Below are positions 20,701 to 29,912 of a stretch of DNA of 64,000 nucleotides, piece by piece (the first letter of the stretch is position 1; each line of letters begins with the position of its first letter). This DNA comes from Flavobacteriaceae bacterium (lineage in GTDB: Bacteria > Bacteroidota > Bacteroidia > Flavobacteriales > Flavobacteriaceae). Where the stretch lies: assembly GCA_026709415.1 (NCBI GenBank), contig JAPOSZ010000030.1:235539-299538 (forward strand), read 5' to 3'. Made by a program: the position numbers and the translations under genes. Below the pieces are notes generated by a model. That model did no database searches. It worked only from the letters and a program-made list of their open reading frames with translations, and was not told the origin of the DNA.

Positions 20701-21074
20701 CCAAAGTATATCCCATCAATACTTTAGAAAGTTATCTATTCAAACATCAAAACGATTTTCAATTTGAAGGCATTCCGTTACCCAAAGAAACTCAATTAAG
20801 TCCGATGTATGGCATGGCTATTGGTGATTGGAATCAGGATGGGAATCAGGATGTCTTGATGGGAGGCAATCTCTATGGAGCCAAACCAGAAGTGGGTATT
20901 TATGATTCTTCCTATGGTGTTTATTTGGTGTCGGATGGACAACGCCTTGTCAATCAATCCACGGGTAGTGGATTTCATGTCAAAGGAGAAATACGAGATA
21001 TTGAAATCATCAATGATCGAATTTATGTGTTGAGATCCAATGATTCGGTGGCTGTTTTCACCTATCAACGATAA
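17760..21074 (+). CDS. Lipoprotein with FG-GAP/VCBS repeats and ASPIC/UnbV domain (copy 1)
   Basis: About 1104 residues. The TTG start gives a lipoprotein leader (FAFGFLWVVVIQC). Many calcium-binding-like repeats of the FG-GAP type follow, for example VAIGDINNDGLADVYL and FFDYDQDGDLDVYLLN. These predict a beta-propeller. ASPIC/UnbV lies near residues 520-590 (GAKIQVITPG, then RGFQSSMDPILHFGLDD). A second propeller block follows. Such CRTAC1-like surface proteins are frequent in Bacteroidota and Planctomycetes; binding of sugars or proteins is presumed. The next gene is a tandem paralogue. No disruption seen. Confidence 0.85.
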   Translation: MKRFCVSRNKRFAFGFLWVVVIQCHTPINKEKTTQFKLLSSEQTSISFINALTDTEAFNIYTYRNYYNGGGVAIGDINNDGLADVYLTANQKSNKLYLNKGGFEFEDITDSAGVTGNRFWSTGVSMVDINHDGYLDIYVCNSGRVDGGNKQNELFINQGDLTFIESAEAYGLDDRGFSTHASFFDYDQDGDLDVYLLNNSYQAIGSFDLRRNERPIRDSLGGDKLLENRDGQFIDVSQQAGIYGSVIGFGLGVTVADFNNDHWDDIFVANDFFERDYLYLNNQDGTFDEVLTDQMKSITGASMGADVADIDHDGDMDLFVTEMLPAQYERLKSVTTFEDWNKYQYNVTNGYHHQFTRNMLYRNNAPNSFSELGRFSGVEATDWSWGALFFDMDNDGFKDLFIANGIYRDLTNQDYLQYISNEQASQPLKALQEVNFKELVDLIPSNKIPNHAFLNLGAFEFQPWPQSGLELPSFSNGAAYGDLDNDGDLDLIVNNVNMESFVFENKANETNHHYLQIELKGLGQNTLAIGAKIQVITPGKMHYQEQQLARGFQSSMDPILHFGLDDVDQVNIRVLWPSGKTVQLHDVMTNQRITLREDSKETAQSEAIPWTNHHEPPLFTNQGHLPRYKHRERNFVDFHRQRLDFHKSSTEGPDGAVGDLNGDSWDDLIIPGPKGEPTVVFFGTANGLAPSNQTDLFQEMKESEHTEAHLLDADADGDLDVYLASGGLETSRFSDDLYDHLLFNDGYGFFELSPQKFPTSDDRISTGVVQSADINQDGFLDLFVGERLVVGHQQFMGSGYLLIGDGQGSFEDQTDQLAPKLKDLGLLTDALFYDWDQDGDQDLMVTGHYMGIELFENSDGRLIPVEENPLGQKKGWWNRLVLTDLNQDGQKEVIGLNHGLNSRFKASEQQPLKLYFSDFDQNGSTEGILTFTSEDGRDLPFALRHDLIGQIKMLASRFPSYDSFKTASIQEILTLQELQSAKVYPINTLESYLFKHQNDFQFEGIPLPKETQLSPMYGMAIGDWNQDGNQDVLMGGNLYGAKPEVGIYDSSYGVYLVSDGQRLVNQSTGSGFHVKGEIRDIEIINDRIYVLRSNDSVAVFTYQR

Positions 21075-21078
21075 GACA

Positions 21079-24000
21079 GTGAGGCATTTTTTCATTATCA
21101 GTACACTCAGTTTGGGTTTTATGACGTTGGTCAGCTGTAAAAAGAAACAAGACAACATTCAAAATCTCCATTTTTCTTTTCAAGTATTGGAATCTCAAGA
21201 AACGGGGATTGATTTTAGCAATACCTTAGAGTACCAAGACGATATCAATATCATCGAATATCTTTACTTCTATAATGGCGGTGGGGTGGCTATTGGTGAT
21301 ATTGATCAAGATGGCTTGGAAGATCTTTATTTTTCTTCCAATCAACATCAAGATAAACTTTATAAAAACCTTGGTTCCCTTCAGTTTGCTGACATAACTG
21401 AACAAGCCCATTTAGAAGATAGCCAGAGTTGGTCCACGGGGGTTACCATGGAAGATATCAATAATGATGGATTATTGGACATCTACGTGTGCAAAGTTGG
21501 TCATTTTCAATCGCTTCAGGGACATAATTTAGTGTATATCAACCAAGGAAACGGACAATTTATTGAAAGCTCCAAGGCCTTGGGATTAGACTTTTCTGGA
21601 TTTTCGACACAAGCCGCTTTTTTAGATTATGATTTGGATGGCGATATGGATTTATACTTATTGAATCACAATGTCCACAGCATCAATAGCTATGGTTCAA
21701 TTGATAAGCGATTTGAAAAAGATTCATTAGCCGGGGATCGGTTTTATGAAAACCAAGTCAATGAAAACGGAAAGTTCATTGATAAAACATCCGAATCAGG
21801 CATTTATTCAAGTCCATTGGGATATGGATTGGCCCTTCGAATTGCAGATATCAATGGAGATCATTGGCCAGATATTTATGTCGGTAATGATTTTCATGAA
21901 AATGATTATATCTATATCAATAACCAAGATAAAACCTTTACTGAATCCATCCATTCGTTCATCACTCATACCGCTCGCTTTACGATGGGGGTTGATTTTG
22001 CTGATTTAGATGGAGACCATCGTGAAGATATTTATACCACTGATATGATGCCCTATGATGCAGAGATCTTTTTAAAATCAGGGGGTGAAGACACCGATAA
22101 CATCACTCGAATCAAAGCTAACTATGGTTATGAACCTCAACTGGCTCGAAATGCTCTTCAAGTCAAAAATGAATTTGGTCGGTACGATGAGCTCGCATTG
22201 TATACCGATACGTATGCCACCGATTGGAGTTGGGGTGTCTTATTGGCAGACTTTGACAATGATCAATGGAATGATGTGTTTATTTCCAATGGCATTGCCA
22301 AGCGGCCTAATGACTTAGACTATATCAATTTCATGAGTAATCTGGACTTTTCAAAGTATCAGGAAACCCAAGAACGGGAAATCGAAAAATCAATAATTGA
22401 TCAAATGCCTGAAGTCAAGATTCCCAATTTTTTATTTAAAAACAAAGGGAATTTATCTTTTTCAAAGCATCACGAATCGAAAATAGGGACGCCTGGATAT
22501 TCCACGGGAGCTGCTGTGGGTGATTTGGATTTAGATGGCGATTTAGATTTGGTATTGAATAATATCAATCAAAAAGCCCAAATTTTAGAAAACACCGTCC
22601 AAGATGCCCATTCATTTCAATTGAACTTGGTGGGATCTGAATCTTTCCCCAATGTATTGGGAAGTCAAGTAACGGTTTACTATCATGGTCAATCTCAAAC
22701 GAAAGAATTGCAAACGGTACGAGGGTTTCAATCGACATCTTCACGAAAGGTTCATTTTGGCCTTCAAAACCATCAGCGTGTGGATTCGATCAAAGTGATT
22801 TGGCCCGGAGGCTATGTCCAAAAACTAAAAAAGCCATCCTACCAAATGGCTTCATTCCAACGAAAAGATAATCTCGATAAGGTTGTTATTACCCAAGAAA
22901 ATTCTGAATACACTATTTCAGAACTTCCCTTTATCCATATAGAAGATCCTCAATATGATGAATTGAGTGAGCCTCTGGTTCCTGAACGATTATCTTATGA
23001 AGGACCAGCAGCCGTCCATGAAGATTTTAATGGTGATGGATTGAAAGATTTTTTTATTGGAGGGGGTAAAGGGCAATCTGCTCAAGTGTATCTTCAAAAA
23101 CAAAATGGAGGGTTTGAGCTTGTGGATAATCCCGGTTTATTTCGAGATCAGCACTTTGAAGATATTGATGCCGCCACGATTGATTTAGATAAAGATGGTG
23201 ATTTGGATTTATATGTTGTCAGTGGAGGAAACCATCAAGCACCGCCACATGTGGATTATAGTGATCGGATTTATTTTAATGATGGAAAAGGGATGTTTAC
23301 AAGAGCCTCCACTGAATTATCACAATTTAATGGGAGCAGTATTTCCATTGAAGATTTTGATACCGATGGTAGTGAAGATTTTTTTATTGGCACGCGCTCC
23401 ATTAAAGGAAATTATGGCCTGTCTCCCCATAGTTTTATTGTTCAAAATCAAAACGATCGATCGATGGATATCCTTGAACGTCAGAATTGGGGGATGGTGA
23501 CCGATAGTCAGTGGGGCGATATCAACCATGATGGACTGATGGATTTGGTATTGGTTGGTGATTGGATGCCGATCACTATCTTAACGAACAATGGAGATCA
23601 AACGTTTCGTTATAGCACCAATCGTTATGGACTTGAAAACACGCAAGGTCTTTGGAACTGTGTTGAGCTCTATGACTTTGATGGCGATGGATTACTTGAT
23701 ATTGTCGCTGGAAATGTTGGAAAGAATTTCAAATGGAAAGCTTCCCAGGAACAATCGGTCGATCTTTATTTGGATGATTTTGATGATAACCAACAGTTAG
23801 ATCCCATCGTTATGATGCCTTTTTTTGGTCAAAAGGTTCCGTTTCGTTCACGAGATGTTTTGGGAGAACAAATGCCAAGAATCAAAAAAGATTTTCCTTC
23901 CTATCTCGCCTTTTCAAAATTCAAAGATGTGGAAGCCCTTTTGGGTCGGGACATCGATGAGGTCATGGAAATAAAGTATCTCAAAGAATTAAGGTCCATG

Positions 24001-24327
24001 ATTTATTATCATCAAGGGGATGGTTTCCAAGGTGAGCCATTGCCTGAAGTTGCTCAAAGGAGTACCATTGAGGACATCATTATCGACTCAGAAAATGGAG
24101 ATTTGACCTATGTCGGTAATTCCAAAAGCTTTGTTCAAGAATTGGGACCTATTTTAGCCAATCCAGGTGGCCGATTATTGGATTATGATTCGAGCACAAA
24201 AACTTTTAATTCTTCTGAAAAATTTGATTTACCGATAGGAATCGTTGCTAAAAGAGTTTTTGAACTTAAAGATGGTAGTTTTGTAGTGGTTACCAATAAT
24301 GCGAAGTCTTACTTGGTTGAAAAATAA
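21079..24327 (+). CDS. Lipoprotein with FG-GAP/VCBS repeats and ASPIC/UnbV domain (copy 2)
   Basis: About 1082 residues from GTG 21079. That start is chosen because it lies 4 bases after the previous stop and yields a clean lipoprotein signal, MRHFFIISTLSLGFMTLVSC. The ATG at 21040 in the same frame would bury the signal peptide behind 13 residues. The architecture matches copy 1: two FG-GAP propeller blocks (GVAIGDIDQDGLEDLYF, VAFxD-type repeats) flanking an ASPIC/UnbV domain (GSQVTVYYHG, then VRGFQSTSSRKVHFGLQ). Probably outer-membrane anchored and co-transcribed with copy 1. Confidence 0.85.
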   Translation: MRHFFIISTLSLGFMTLVSCKKKQDNIQNLHFSFQVLESQETGIDFSNTLEYQDDINIIEYLYFYNGGGVAIGDIDQDGLEDLYFSSNQHQDKLYKNLGSLQFADITEQAHLEDSQSWSTGVTMEDINNDGLLDIYVCKVGHFQSLQGHNLVYINQGNGQFIESSKALGLDFSGFSTQAAFLDYDLDGDMDLYLLNHNVHSINSYGSIDKRFEKDSLAGDRFYENQVNENGKFIDKTSESGIYSSPLGYGLALRIADINGDHWPDIYVGNDFHENDYIYINNQDKTFTESIHSFITHTARFTMGVDFADLDGDHREDIYTTDMMPYDAEIFLKSGGEDTDNITRIKANYGYEPQLARNALQVKNEFGRYDELALYTDTYATDWSWGVLLADFDNDQWNDVFISNGIAKRPNDLDYINFMSNLDFSKYQETQEREIEKSIIDQMPEVKIPNFLFKNKGNLSFSKHHESKIGTPGYSTGAAVGDLDLDGDLDLVLNNINQKAQILENTVQDAHSFQLNLVGSESFPNVLGSQVTVYYHGQSQTKELQTVRGFQSTSSRKVHFGLQNHQRVDSIKVIWPGGYVQKLKKPSYQMASFQRKDNLDKVVITQENSEYTISELPFIHIEDPQYDELSEPLVPERLSYEGPAAVHEDFNGDGLKDFFIGGGKGQSAQVYLQKQNGGFELVDNPGLFRDQHFEDIDAATIDLDKDGDLDLYVVSGGNHQAPPHVDYSDRIYFNDGKGMFTRASTELSQFNGSSISIEDFDTDGSEDFFIGTRSIKGNYGLSPHSFIVQNQNDRSMDILERQNWGMVTDSQWGDINHDGLMDLVLVGDWMPITILTNNGDQTFRYSTNRYGLENTQGLWNCVELYDFDGDGLLDIVAGNVGKNFKWKASQEQSVDLYLDDFDDNQQLDPIVMMPFFGQKVPFRSRDVLGEQMPRIKKDFPSYLAFSKFKDVEALLGRDIDEVMEIKYLKELRSMIYYHQGDGFQGEPLPEVAQRSTIEDIIIDSENGDLTYVGNSKSFVQELGPILANPGGRLLDYDSSTKTFNSSEKFDLPIGIVAKRVFELKDGSFVVVTNNAKSYLVEK

Positions 24328-24436
24328 GGACAAATTGAATAAAAAGAAGTCCCTACATTTGAATAAAACCGACTTTTGGTTATGTTGGACAAGCAGTATG
24401 TTCATAGCAATGAAGTTTTAAAGAAAATTCAAGAAG

Positions 24437-26641
24437 ATGTTTGCCAAATATCGGGACGTAGACTTTCCCCCAACTCGTGAGTATTCCACTTTCTCGAACA
24501 GAATTCCATTAGAGTTTTACTTAAGTACTTTTCCATTATCAGAAAGAATTGATTTATTTCTTGGTTATTTTAATTCGAGTGTATTCAGTGTTTTAGCTCC
24601 AGTTATGGCAAGATTTATCTATAACGGAGGTAAAATGAGGATCATTTCGAATCATTATTTAAAGTATGATGATAAACTAAACCTTGTCGAAAATTTAAAT
24701 CAAGTTGATACTGATTCTTTTGAATTCATTACAGAAAACTTATCTGAATTGATTAAGACACTTAGTCCTAGTTCTAAACACTTTTATGATTGTTTAAGAT
24801 ATCTCATAAAGGAAGATCGAATAGAATTTCAACCAGTTATTTTGAAAAATGGTGACATGGTTCACAAAAAAGAAATGATTCTGTTTGATGGGAGAGATAC
24901 AATCTCAACAACGGGCAGCATCAATTTTACATTGAGTGGATTGATAAAAAATGATGAGTCATTTATTGTTGATTTATCATGGGACAACAACATAAATGTT
25001 AATCATAGAATTGAAAAAAGAATAGATATATTTCATTCGGTAATAAAAGGTAAAAACTCCTCCTATAAACTTTTAAATTCATCAGGAATTAAAAGCCTAA
25101 TTCAAAACGTTTCCGATGATAAAGAAATTGAGGAATTATTACAAGACTCTTTAAAGTTTCAGAAACAAAATGAATATGGAGAAAAGATTTCTCAATTGCT
25201 TAAAAAATCTGAGAATGAAACTCTAAATATTTTAAAAGGTTTAGAGGAGATTCATTCCCATCCAAGATTTCCTTATGAAAAGCCATATTCTTATCAAGTA
25301 GAGGCTTATGATAATTGGGTTAAAAACGCGTGTATAGGACTATTTGAAATGGCAACAGGGACAGGCAAAACATTGACTGCCATTCTATGCTTAATTAAAG
25401 AATTCAAAAGAAAACGTAAACAATTAAACATCATTGTAGTTCCTGGAGAAGAGCTAATCAATCAGTGGGGCCAAGAACTTAAAAACTCCCAGTTTAAGAA
25501 TGTTATTAAATGGTACTCTAAAAACTCAAATTTAAATAATGAATTGAGGTCAGTAATTCATCTCAAGAGACTGAACGAGCTGAATATAGTTATCACCTAC
25601 AAAAGTTTTCAATCTGAGAAGTTTAAACGAAAATTTAAAAAAGACTTAACCGACTTTATTGTAGTCTTTGATGAAGCTCACAATATGGGGGCAGTTGGTT
25701 TCATGAATACAAACAAGGATTATCAGTACAATAAAAGAATTGGTTTATCTGCAACCCCTCTAAGAGACTGGGATGAAGCTGGTTCCAACGATTATATTTA
25801 TAGTTTTTTCAGTATAAAAAAGCCCACTTTCGAATTTAAAATGAAGGACGCAATTGGTAAGTTTTTGTCTGAGTATAAATACTATCCGTATTTTTCTGAG
25901 TTGAGTTTTGAGGAATGGGATGAATATAAGTTTTGGACATCTCAATTATTTATTAAATCTGAGAACGAATCTATTAATACTAAAGCTGCTTTAAAAAGAC
26001 AGCAAGTAATTGATAAGAATTATTCCAAGAGAAACACGTTACTTGACATAGTAGACAGATTGAAAACGGAAAAGAACATTAAACACACTCTAATATATTG
26101 TCCGAAAGGATCAGAAGAAGATGACGAATCAAGGATTATTTATCAGATTGGAGAATTAGTTAAAGATAGATTTAAAGGGCAAATAAATGGACATTTTTTC
26201 TTAGCTGAAACGATAGATCGAAAACTATTAATTGAAGATTTTACAAATGGGCATGTAGATTTTATTTATGCCATTAAGTGCCTAGATGAAGGAGTGAATA
26301 TTCCAGTCACCAAAAACGCCATTTTTATTGCTAGTGGTAAGAACAAACGAGAGTATATTCAAAGGAGAGGTCGAGTTCTTAGAAAACATAAAGATAAAAC
26401 GCACTCAAATATTTTTGATATCATTGTACTACCACCCAGAGAAATATTCATGTCAGATAAAAAATCAGCTTTGAATTTAGTTAAGAATGAGTTTTCGAGA
26501 ATCATTGAGTTTATTGATATTTCAAAAAACTCACATGAAGCAATAGAAATAATTAACAAAAAACTAATGGAGGTTGGAGGGGAAGGCTATTATTTTGTAA
26601 AAAATTTAATTTTGGAAGATGAGAAGAGAATTACTGCTTAA
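24437..26641 (+). CDS. PLD-domain DEAD/DEAH helicase, likely phosphorothioation-linked restriction protein
   Basis: 734 residues. The N-terminal part is a phospholipase-D-like nuclease domain with HKKEMILFDG (about residue 141, HxKx4D) followed by TGSINFT. Next is a superfamily 2 helicase: Walker A EMATGTGKTLTAI (about 303-315), DEAH box VVFDEAHNMGA (about 409), motif III-like IGLSATPLRDWD, and motif VI YIQRRGRVLRKHK (about 640). Proteins of this type are known as restriction components next to dnd genes; I infer cleavage of DNA lacking phosphorothioates. It heads a four-gene operon converging on dndCDE. Confidence 0.82.
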   Translation: MFAKYRDVDFPPTREYSTFSNRIPLEFYLSTFPLSERIDLFLGYFNSSVFSVLAPVMARFIYNGGKMRIISNHYLKYDDKLNLVENLNQVDTDSFEFITENLSELIKTLSPSSKHFYDCLRYLIKEDRIEFQPVILKNGDMVHKKEMILFDGRDTISTTGSINFTLSGLIKNDESFIVDLSWDNNINVNHRIEKRIDIFHSVIKGKNSSYKLLNSSGIKSLIQNVSDDKEIEELLQDSLKFQKQNEYGEKISQLLKKSENETLNILKGLEEIHSHPRFPYEKPYSYQVEAYDNWVKNACIGLFEMATGTGKTLTAILCLIKEFKRKRKQLNIIVVPGEELINQWGQELKNSQFKNVIKWYSKNSNLNNELRSVIHLKRLNELNIVITYKSFQSEKFKRKFKKDLTDFIVVFDEAHNMGAVGFMNTNKDYQYNKRIGLSATPLRDWDEAGSNDYIYSFFSIKKPTFEFKMKDAIGKFLSEYKYYPYFSELSFEEWDEYKFWTSQLFIKSENESINTKAALKRQQVIDKNYSKRNTLLDIVDRLKTEKNIKHTLIYCPKGSEEDDESRIIYQIGELVKDRFKGQINGHFFLAETIDRKLLIEDFTNGHVDFIYAIKCLDEGVNIPVTKNAIFIASGKNKREYIQRRGRVLRKHKDKTHSNIFDIIVLPPREIFMSDKKSALNLVKNEFSRIIEFIDISKNSHEAIEIINKKLMEVGGEGYYFVKNLILEDEKRITA

Positions 26642-26837
26642 AAAAATTGTGGAAGACCTTGAATTGAGCGAAAAATACTGGCCTGAATTTGATATTGATT
26701 CAAGGATTGAAGATTATAAATCGGTAATCAAAACAGATGGTAATAGATATCTCAAGGCAGTCATGGAAATAATTTATGAAGAAAAGACAACATCTAGAAC
26801 ATTGTATAAAAAAATATTGAATTTATTTGAAATATGA
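26619..26837 (+). CDS. Small acidic protein in the helicase operon
   Basis: 72 residues, mostly helical and charged, beginning MRRELLLKKIVEDLELSEKY. It overlaps the helicase end by 23 bases and the next start by 4 bases (ATGA), so translation of all three is coupled. No domain recognised. Its fixed position between helicase and ATPase suggests a complex subunit or regulator. Confidence 0.65.
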   Translation: MRRELLLKKIVEDLELSEKYWPEFDIDSRIEDYKSVIKTDGNRYLKAVMEIIYEEKTTSRTLYKKILNLFEI

Positions 26838-29062
26838 GTTCTATCATCAATTCGGTAAATTTGATTAATTGGTTTAATTATAAAGGAAATAAAAACCCAA
26901 TTAACTTCACCAGTGGTATCAATGTGCTGGTTGGGACAAATAACGCTGGAAAAACTAAACTTCATAACGCTTTTCGTTTTATTATTTGTGATGAAGTCAT
27001 TTTGAAAATAAAAGATAAAGAGAAAGCTGATTATAAACCCGTTCAAATCGATAAGCTTGAATATCTACAAGAAGTTTATAATAATAGTTCATTTAGGGAG
27101 TTACCTATTAATAGGACAAGTCATGTTGGTGTGGAACTTGTTTTTCAAAAAATCAGAAGCTATGGATCGAAGAGCTATCTTTTGAAAAAGGGATTTAATG
27201 TTAAGAAAAATGAAAATCAAAACTTGGAAATCAATAATTCAGTAAAACAAGTTTTTGAGATTGATTCAATAACAAAGGGTTCAAGAAGAATAAGCGAAGA
27301 TTTCGAAGAAGTCTTAAACACGTTACTCCCAAAAAAGTTTAGAGAATTTTTCATCATTGAGGGAGAGCAAATGGCTATGATGACTCCCATGTATGGTATT
27401 GGACTTAAAAACACTGTTAAAACACTTACAGATATCCATTCGGTTGACACAACCGTCGATATTGTTGATAAGTTACAAGGAAGAGTCAGACAGGATAAAA
27501 GCAAACACGAGTTAAACAGAAAAGATTTGAGTGATAAAGAAAGAGAAGTGTTAACTAAAAAAAATCAGACTGAAAATGAAAATTCAAGATTAAGAAAAGA
27601 TTTAAATGAAAAACATCAAGATTTAGATGCCGTTAATGAGGGAATCAAATCACTAGAAGCCTCATATAGCACAACTGAATTAAGAAAACAAAAATTGGAG
27701 GAGTTAAAAAACTTGAAGAAGGAAAAAGAACAAATTGAAAATAAGATTGATGATCACAATAGGAATTTTCTTGATTCTTTTACTAATGAGAAAGATTTTA
27801 TCTTGTCGAAAATGGAAAGGTATGACTTAATAGAAGATTCTTTCGAAAACTTAGATTCAAAATTCAGTTCATTTATTATGGAAAGAAGAGCTGAATTAAA
27901 CAAGAAAATAAGTAAGGAGGAACAGAGAATACTTGGAGCTTTAAGTCTTAGTCAACTTCATCCAAGTACTTTGGAAAGTATGATAAAGGAAAATAAATGT
28001 TTTTTTTGCAATACAGAATTATCTAATGAGAGTAAAGATTTTATCTCCAATATTTTAATACCTCACTTTAAAGGGGGATCATCTGAAAATGATGATGAAT
28101 TGAAAAATTTACAATCACTTAGAAAGGCATTAAATAGGATATATTCTCATTCGAAAAAATATGCATATGTTGATGCTAATGTGATGGAAGATTATAAAAA
28201 TACGATATCAATTTATCATCGTGAATTATTTGATGTTGGACAACAAATTAAAAATTTCATCACAAATTATGGTGATGAAGATGATTTTGATAATGATGGG
28301 TTCCATATACTAGTTGAGTTCAAAGAGAGGATACAGAAATTAACTAAATTGGAAAAGGAAATTTCTGACTTAAAAGAAAGGATTGATGATTATGAAAAAG
28401 ACATTTCTAGATATAATTCCGAGCTAAATAAATTCGATCCAAAAGTTGATGAAGTATCTCAAAAGTATGAGAATTTAAAGAACTTCATTGATGATATTGA
28501 TAAGGTTTTTGAGAATATCAAAGAAGACATTTACTTAAAATTCGGTAACGATTTAGAGATAAAAGCCACTGAAAGATTCAAAAAATTGATGAAAAATAAC
28601 CCCACAACAACGGAACAGAAACTGAAAGTTGAGGTTTCTAAAAGTGAGAGAGGACACATGTCAGATTATAGATTTGAAATTCAATTACGAGATAGTAATG
28701 AAAATATTTTATCTCAGCCAGGTGGGGCTTCATCTACTCTTGAACCTCTTTCTGTTGTTTTCGGTCTCATTGATATTTCGGAAATTAGGACTAGTTATCC
28801 ATTTATAGCTGATGCTCCAATTTCTAGACTCACTTCGGATACCAAGTTGTCATTTTTTGAAACTCTTATTGAAGATGAAATATTTGAACAATCAATTATA
28901 ATTACGATGGATTTATGGGATAATAAGGAAAATACGATTAATTCACTTGGGGAGTCTGTTTTAAACCTTCTCAATAGTTCAAAAGGTTCTTCATTCATAA
29001 TTATGGAACCAATTTCAAATAATGAAGGCGTTAATTTTGGATATTTATTAAATGGAGGATGA
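26834..29062 (+). CDS. SMC/Rad50-like ATPase with zinc-hook-like motif
   Basis: 742 residues. Walker A is VLVGTNNAGKTKLHNAF (about 31-47). Long heptad-rich coiled coils follow, with CFFCNTEL at about residue 388 in the middle, a CxxC like the Rad50 zinc hook. The C-terminus has an ABC-signature-like SQPGGASSTLEPLS and Walker B YPFIADAPISRL (about 653). The layout resembles DndD, which is also present on the other strand, so the island carries two such ATPases. In this operon it probably drives DNA sensing or cleavage with the PLD-helicase. The start overlaps the 72-residue gene by 4 bases. Confidence 0.78.
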   Translation: MSSIINSVNLINWFNYKGNKNPINFTSGINVLVGTNNAGKTKLHNAFRFIICDEVILKIKDKEKADYKPVQIDKLEYLQEVYNNSSFRELPINRTSHVGVELVFQKIRSYGSKSYLLKKGFNVKKNENQNLEINNSVKQVFEIDSITKGSRRISEDFEEVLNTLLPKKFREFFIIEGEQMAMMTPMYGIGLKNTVKTLTDIHSVDTTVDIVDKLQGRVRQDKSKHELNRKDLSDKEREVLTKKNQTENENSRLRKDLNEKHQDLDAVNEGIKSLEASYSTTELRKQKLEELKNLKKEKEQIENKIDDHNRNFLDSFTNEKDFILSKMERYDLIEDSFENLDSKFSSFIMERRAELNKKISKEEQRILGALSLSQLHPSTLESMIKENKCFFCNTELSNESKDFISNILIPHFKGGSSENDDELKNLQSLRKALNRIYSHSKKYAYVDANVMEDYKNTISIYHRELFDVGQQIKNFITNYGDEDDFDNDGFHILVEFKERIQKLTKLEKEISDLKERIDDYEKDISRYNSELNKFDPKVDEVSQKYENLKNFIDDIDKVFENIKEDIYLKFGNDLEIKATERFKKLMKNNPTTTEQKLKVEVSKSERGHMSDYRFEIQLRDSNENILSQPGGASSTLEPLSVVFGLIDISEIRTSYPFIADAPISRLTSDTKLSFFETLIEDEIFEQSIIITMDLWDNKENTINSLGESVLNLLNSSKGSSFIIMEPISNNEGVNFGYLLNGG

Positions 29063-29552
29063 TTTAATTTCTTTGATTCTTTCTCATAGACTGCATATTG
29101 ATGCAAAGAATGAAAAGTTTGCGTCGAAATTCGTTAATATAGAAGGTTATAAACAAGAAAAAGCTAAGCAAAAGGTGTTACTTAGAACTTGGTATGATGG
29201 TTATTTATTTTGTTTATGGATCGGTATAAATTCAAATAGAAGAAAGGAGTATTTCAAGCTTAAGGATAAAGCAGCAAAAGGATGGAAAGATAGAAGTAAA
29301 CAGTATATTTATTTGATTTCTAAAATTCTTTCAAAAAAAGAAATACAGATAGAATTAAACTTAGACTCAAAAAAGTCAATGATGAAAAACAAGGTTAATC
29401 CAGAGAAAGTCTCGACTCAACTTAAAAAAATATGCGATGAATATGCATTTGGTGGATTAGAGTCTTTGAAGGAAATCTATGAGAAAGATGATGAGATTTT
29501 TGATGCTACAGAAAACTTCGAAAGGGTTTTAAAAGAATTAAAACTAGTTTGA
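29052..29552 (+). CDS. Hypothetical protein, last gene of the helicase operon
   Basis: 166 residues, basic and helical, beginning MEDDLISLILSHRLHIDAKN. It overlaps the ATPase end by 11 bases. It has no domain I recognise and no signal or membrane segment. Its stop lies 9 bases inside the oppositely oriented dndE end. Position suggests a fourth subunit of the putative restriction arm. Confidence 0.68.
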   Translation: MEDDLISLILSHRLHIDAKNEKFASKFVNIEGYKQEKAKQKVLLRTWYDGYLFCLWIGINSNRRKEYFKLKDKAAKGWKDRSKQYIYLISKILSKKEIQIELNLDSKKSMMKNKVNPEKVSTQLKKICDEYAFGGLESLKEIYEKDDEIFDATENFERVLKELKLV

Positions 29553-29912
29553 AAGATTTGGAATAAGATCTATAATAGTTGAGTAACCATTTTCATCTAT
29601 GATTGTATGTAAAAGATTTAATCCATCATCAACATGTAGTTTTATGTATTTAGGAATGTCTACATCTGAAGAGTGCAGTTTGTATTTCATGCAAATAAGT
29701 CCAACATATAATTCGTAGTTTAAACCAAAAAAAACAACTTTAGAATATTCCTTGCCTTGTGAATTTTTTAAATCATTTAGACTTAACTTCTTTTCCTGCG
29801 AAATGGAATATGCGAAGGCTATTCTTGAAATATGATTTTCACTACCAAGATTTAGTTTCCTTGTGAGTTTAGAAACGACCTCTCTGTTTTCCTTTGATGT
29901 CTTTACTATCAT
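29544..29912 (-). CDS. dndE: DNA phosphorothioation protein DndE
   Basis: 122 residues, the normal DndE length. KLTRKLNLGSENHISRIAFA, then YSISQEKKLSLNDLK, matches the DndE pattern; the protein forms a tetramer and binds nicked DNA in the Dnd modification complex. The start overlaps the dndD stop by 4 bases (ATGA), the usual coupling. The 3' end overlaps the opposing operon by 9 bases. Short and divergent, but order and length make the call firm. Confidence 0.82.
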   Translation of the reverse strand: MIVKTSKENREVVSKLTRKLNLGSENHISRIAFAYSISQEKKLSLNDLKNSQGKEYSKVVFFGLNYELYVGLICMKYKLHSSDVDIPKYIKLHVDDGLNLLHTIIDENGYSTIIDLIPNLSN

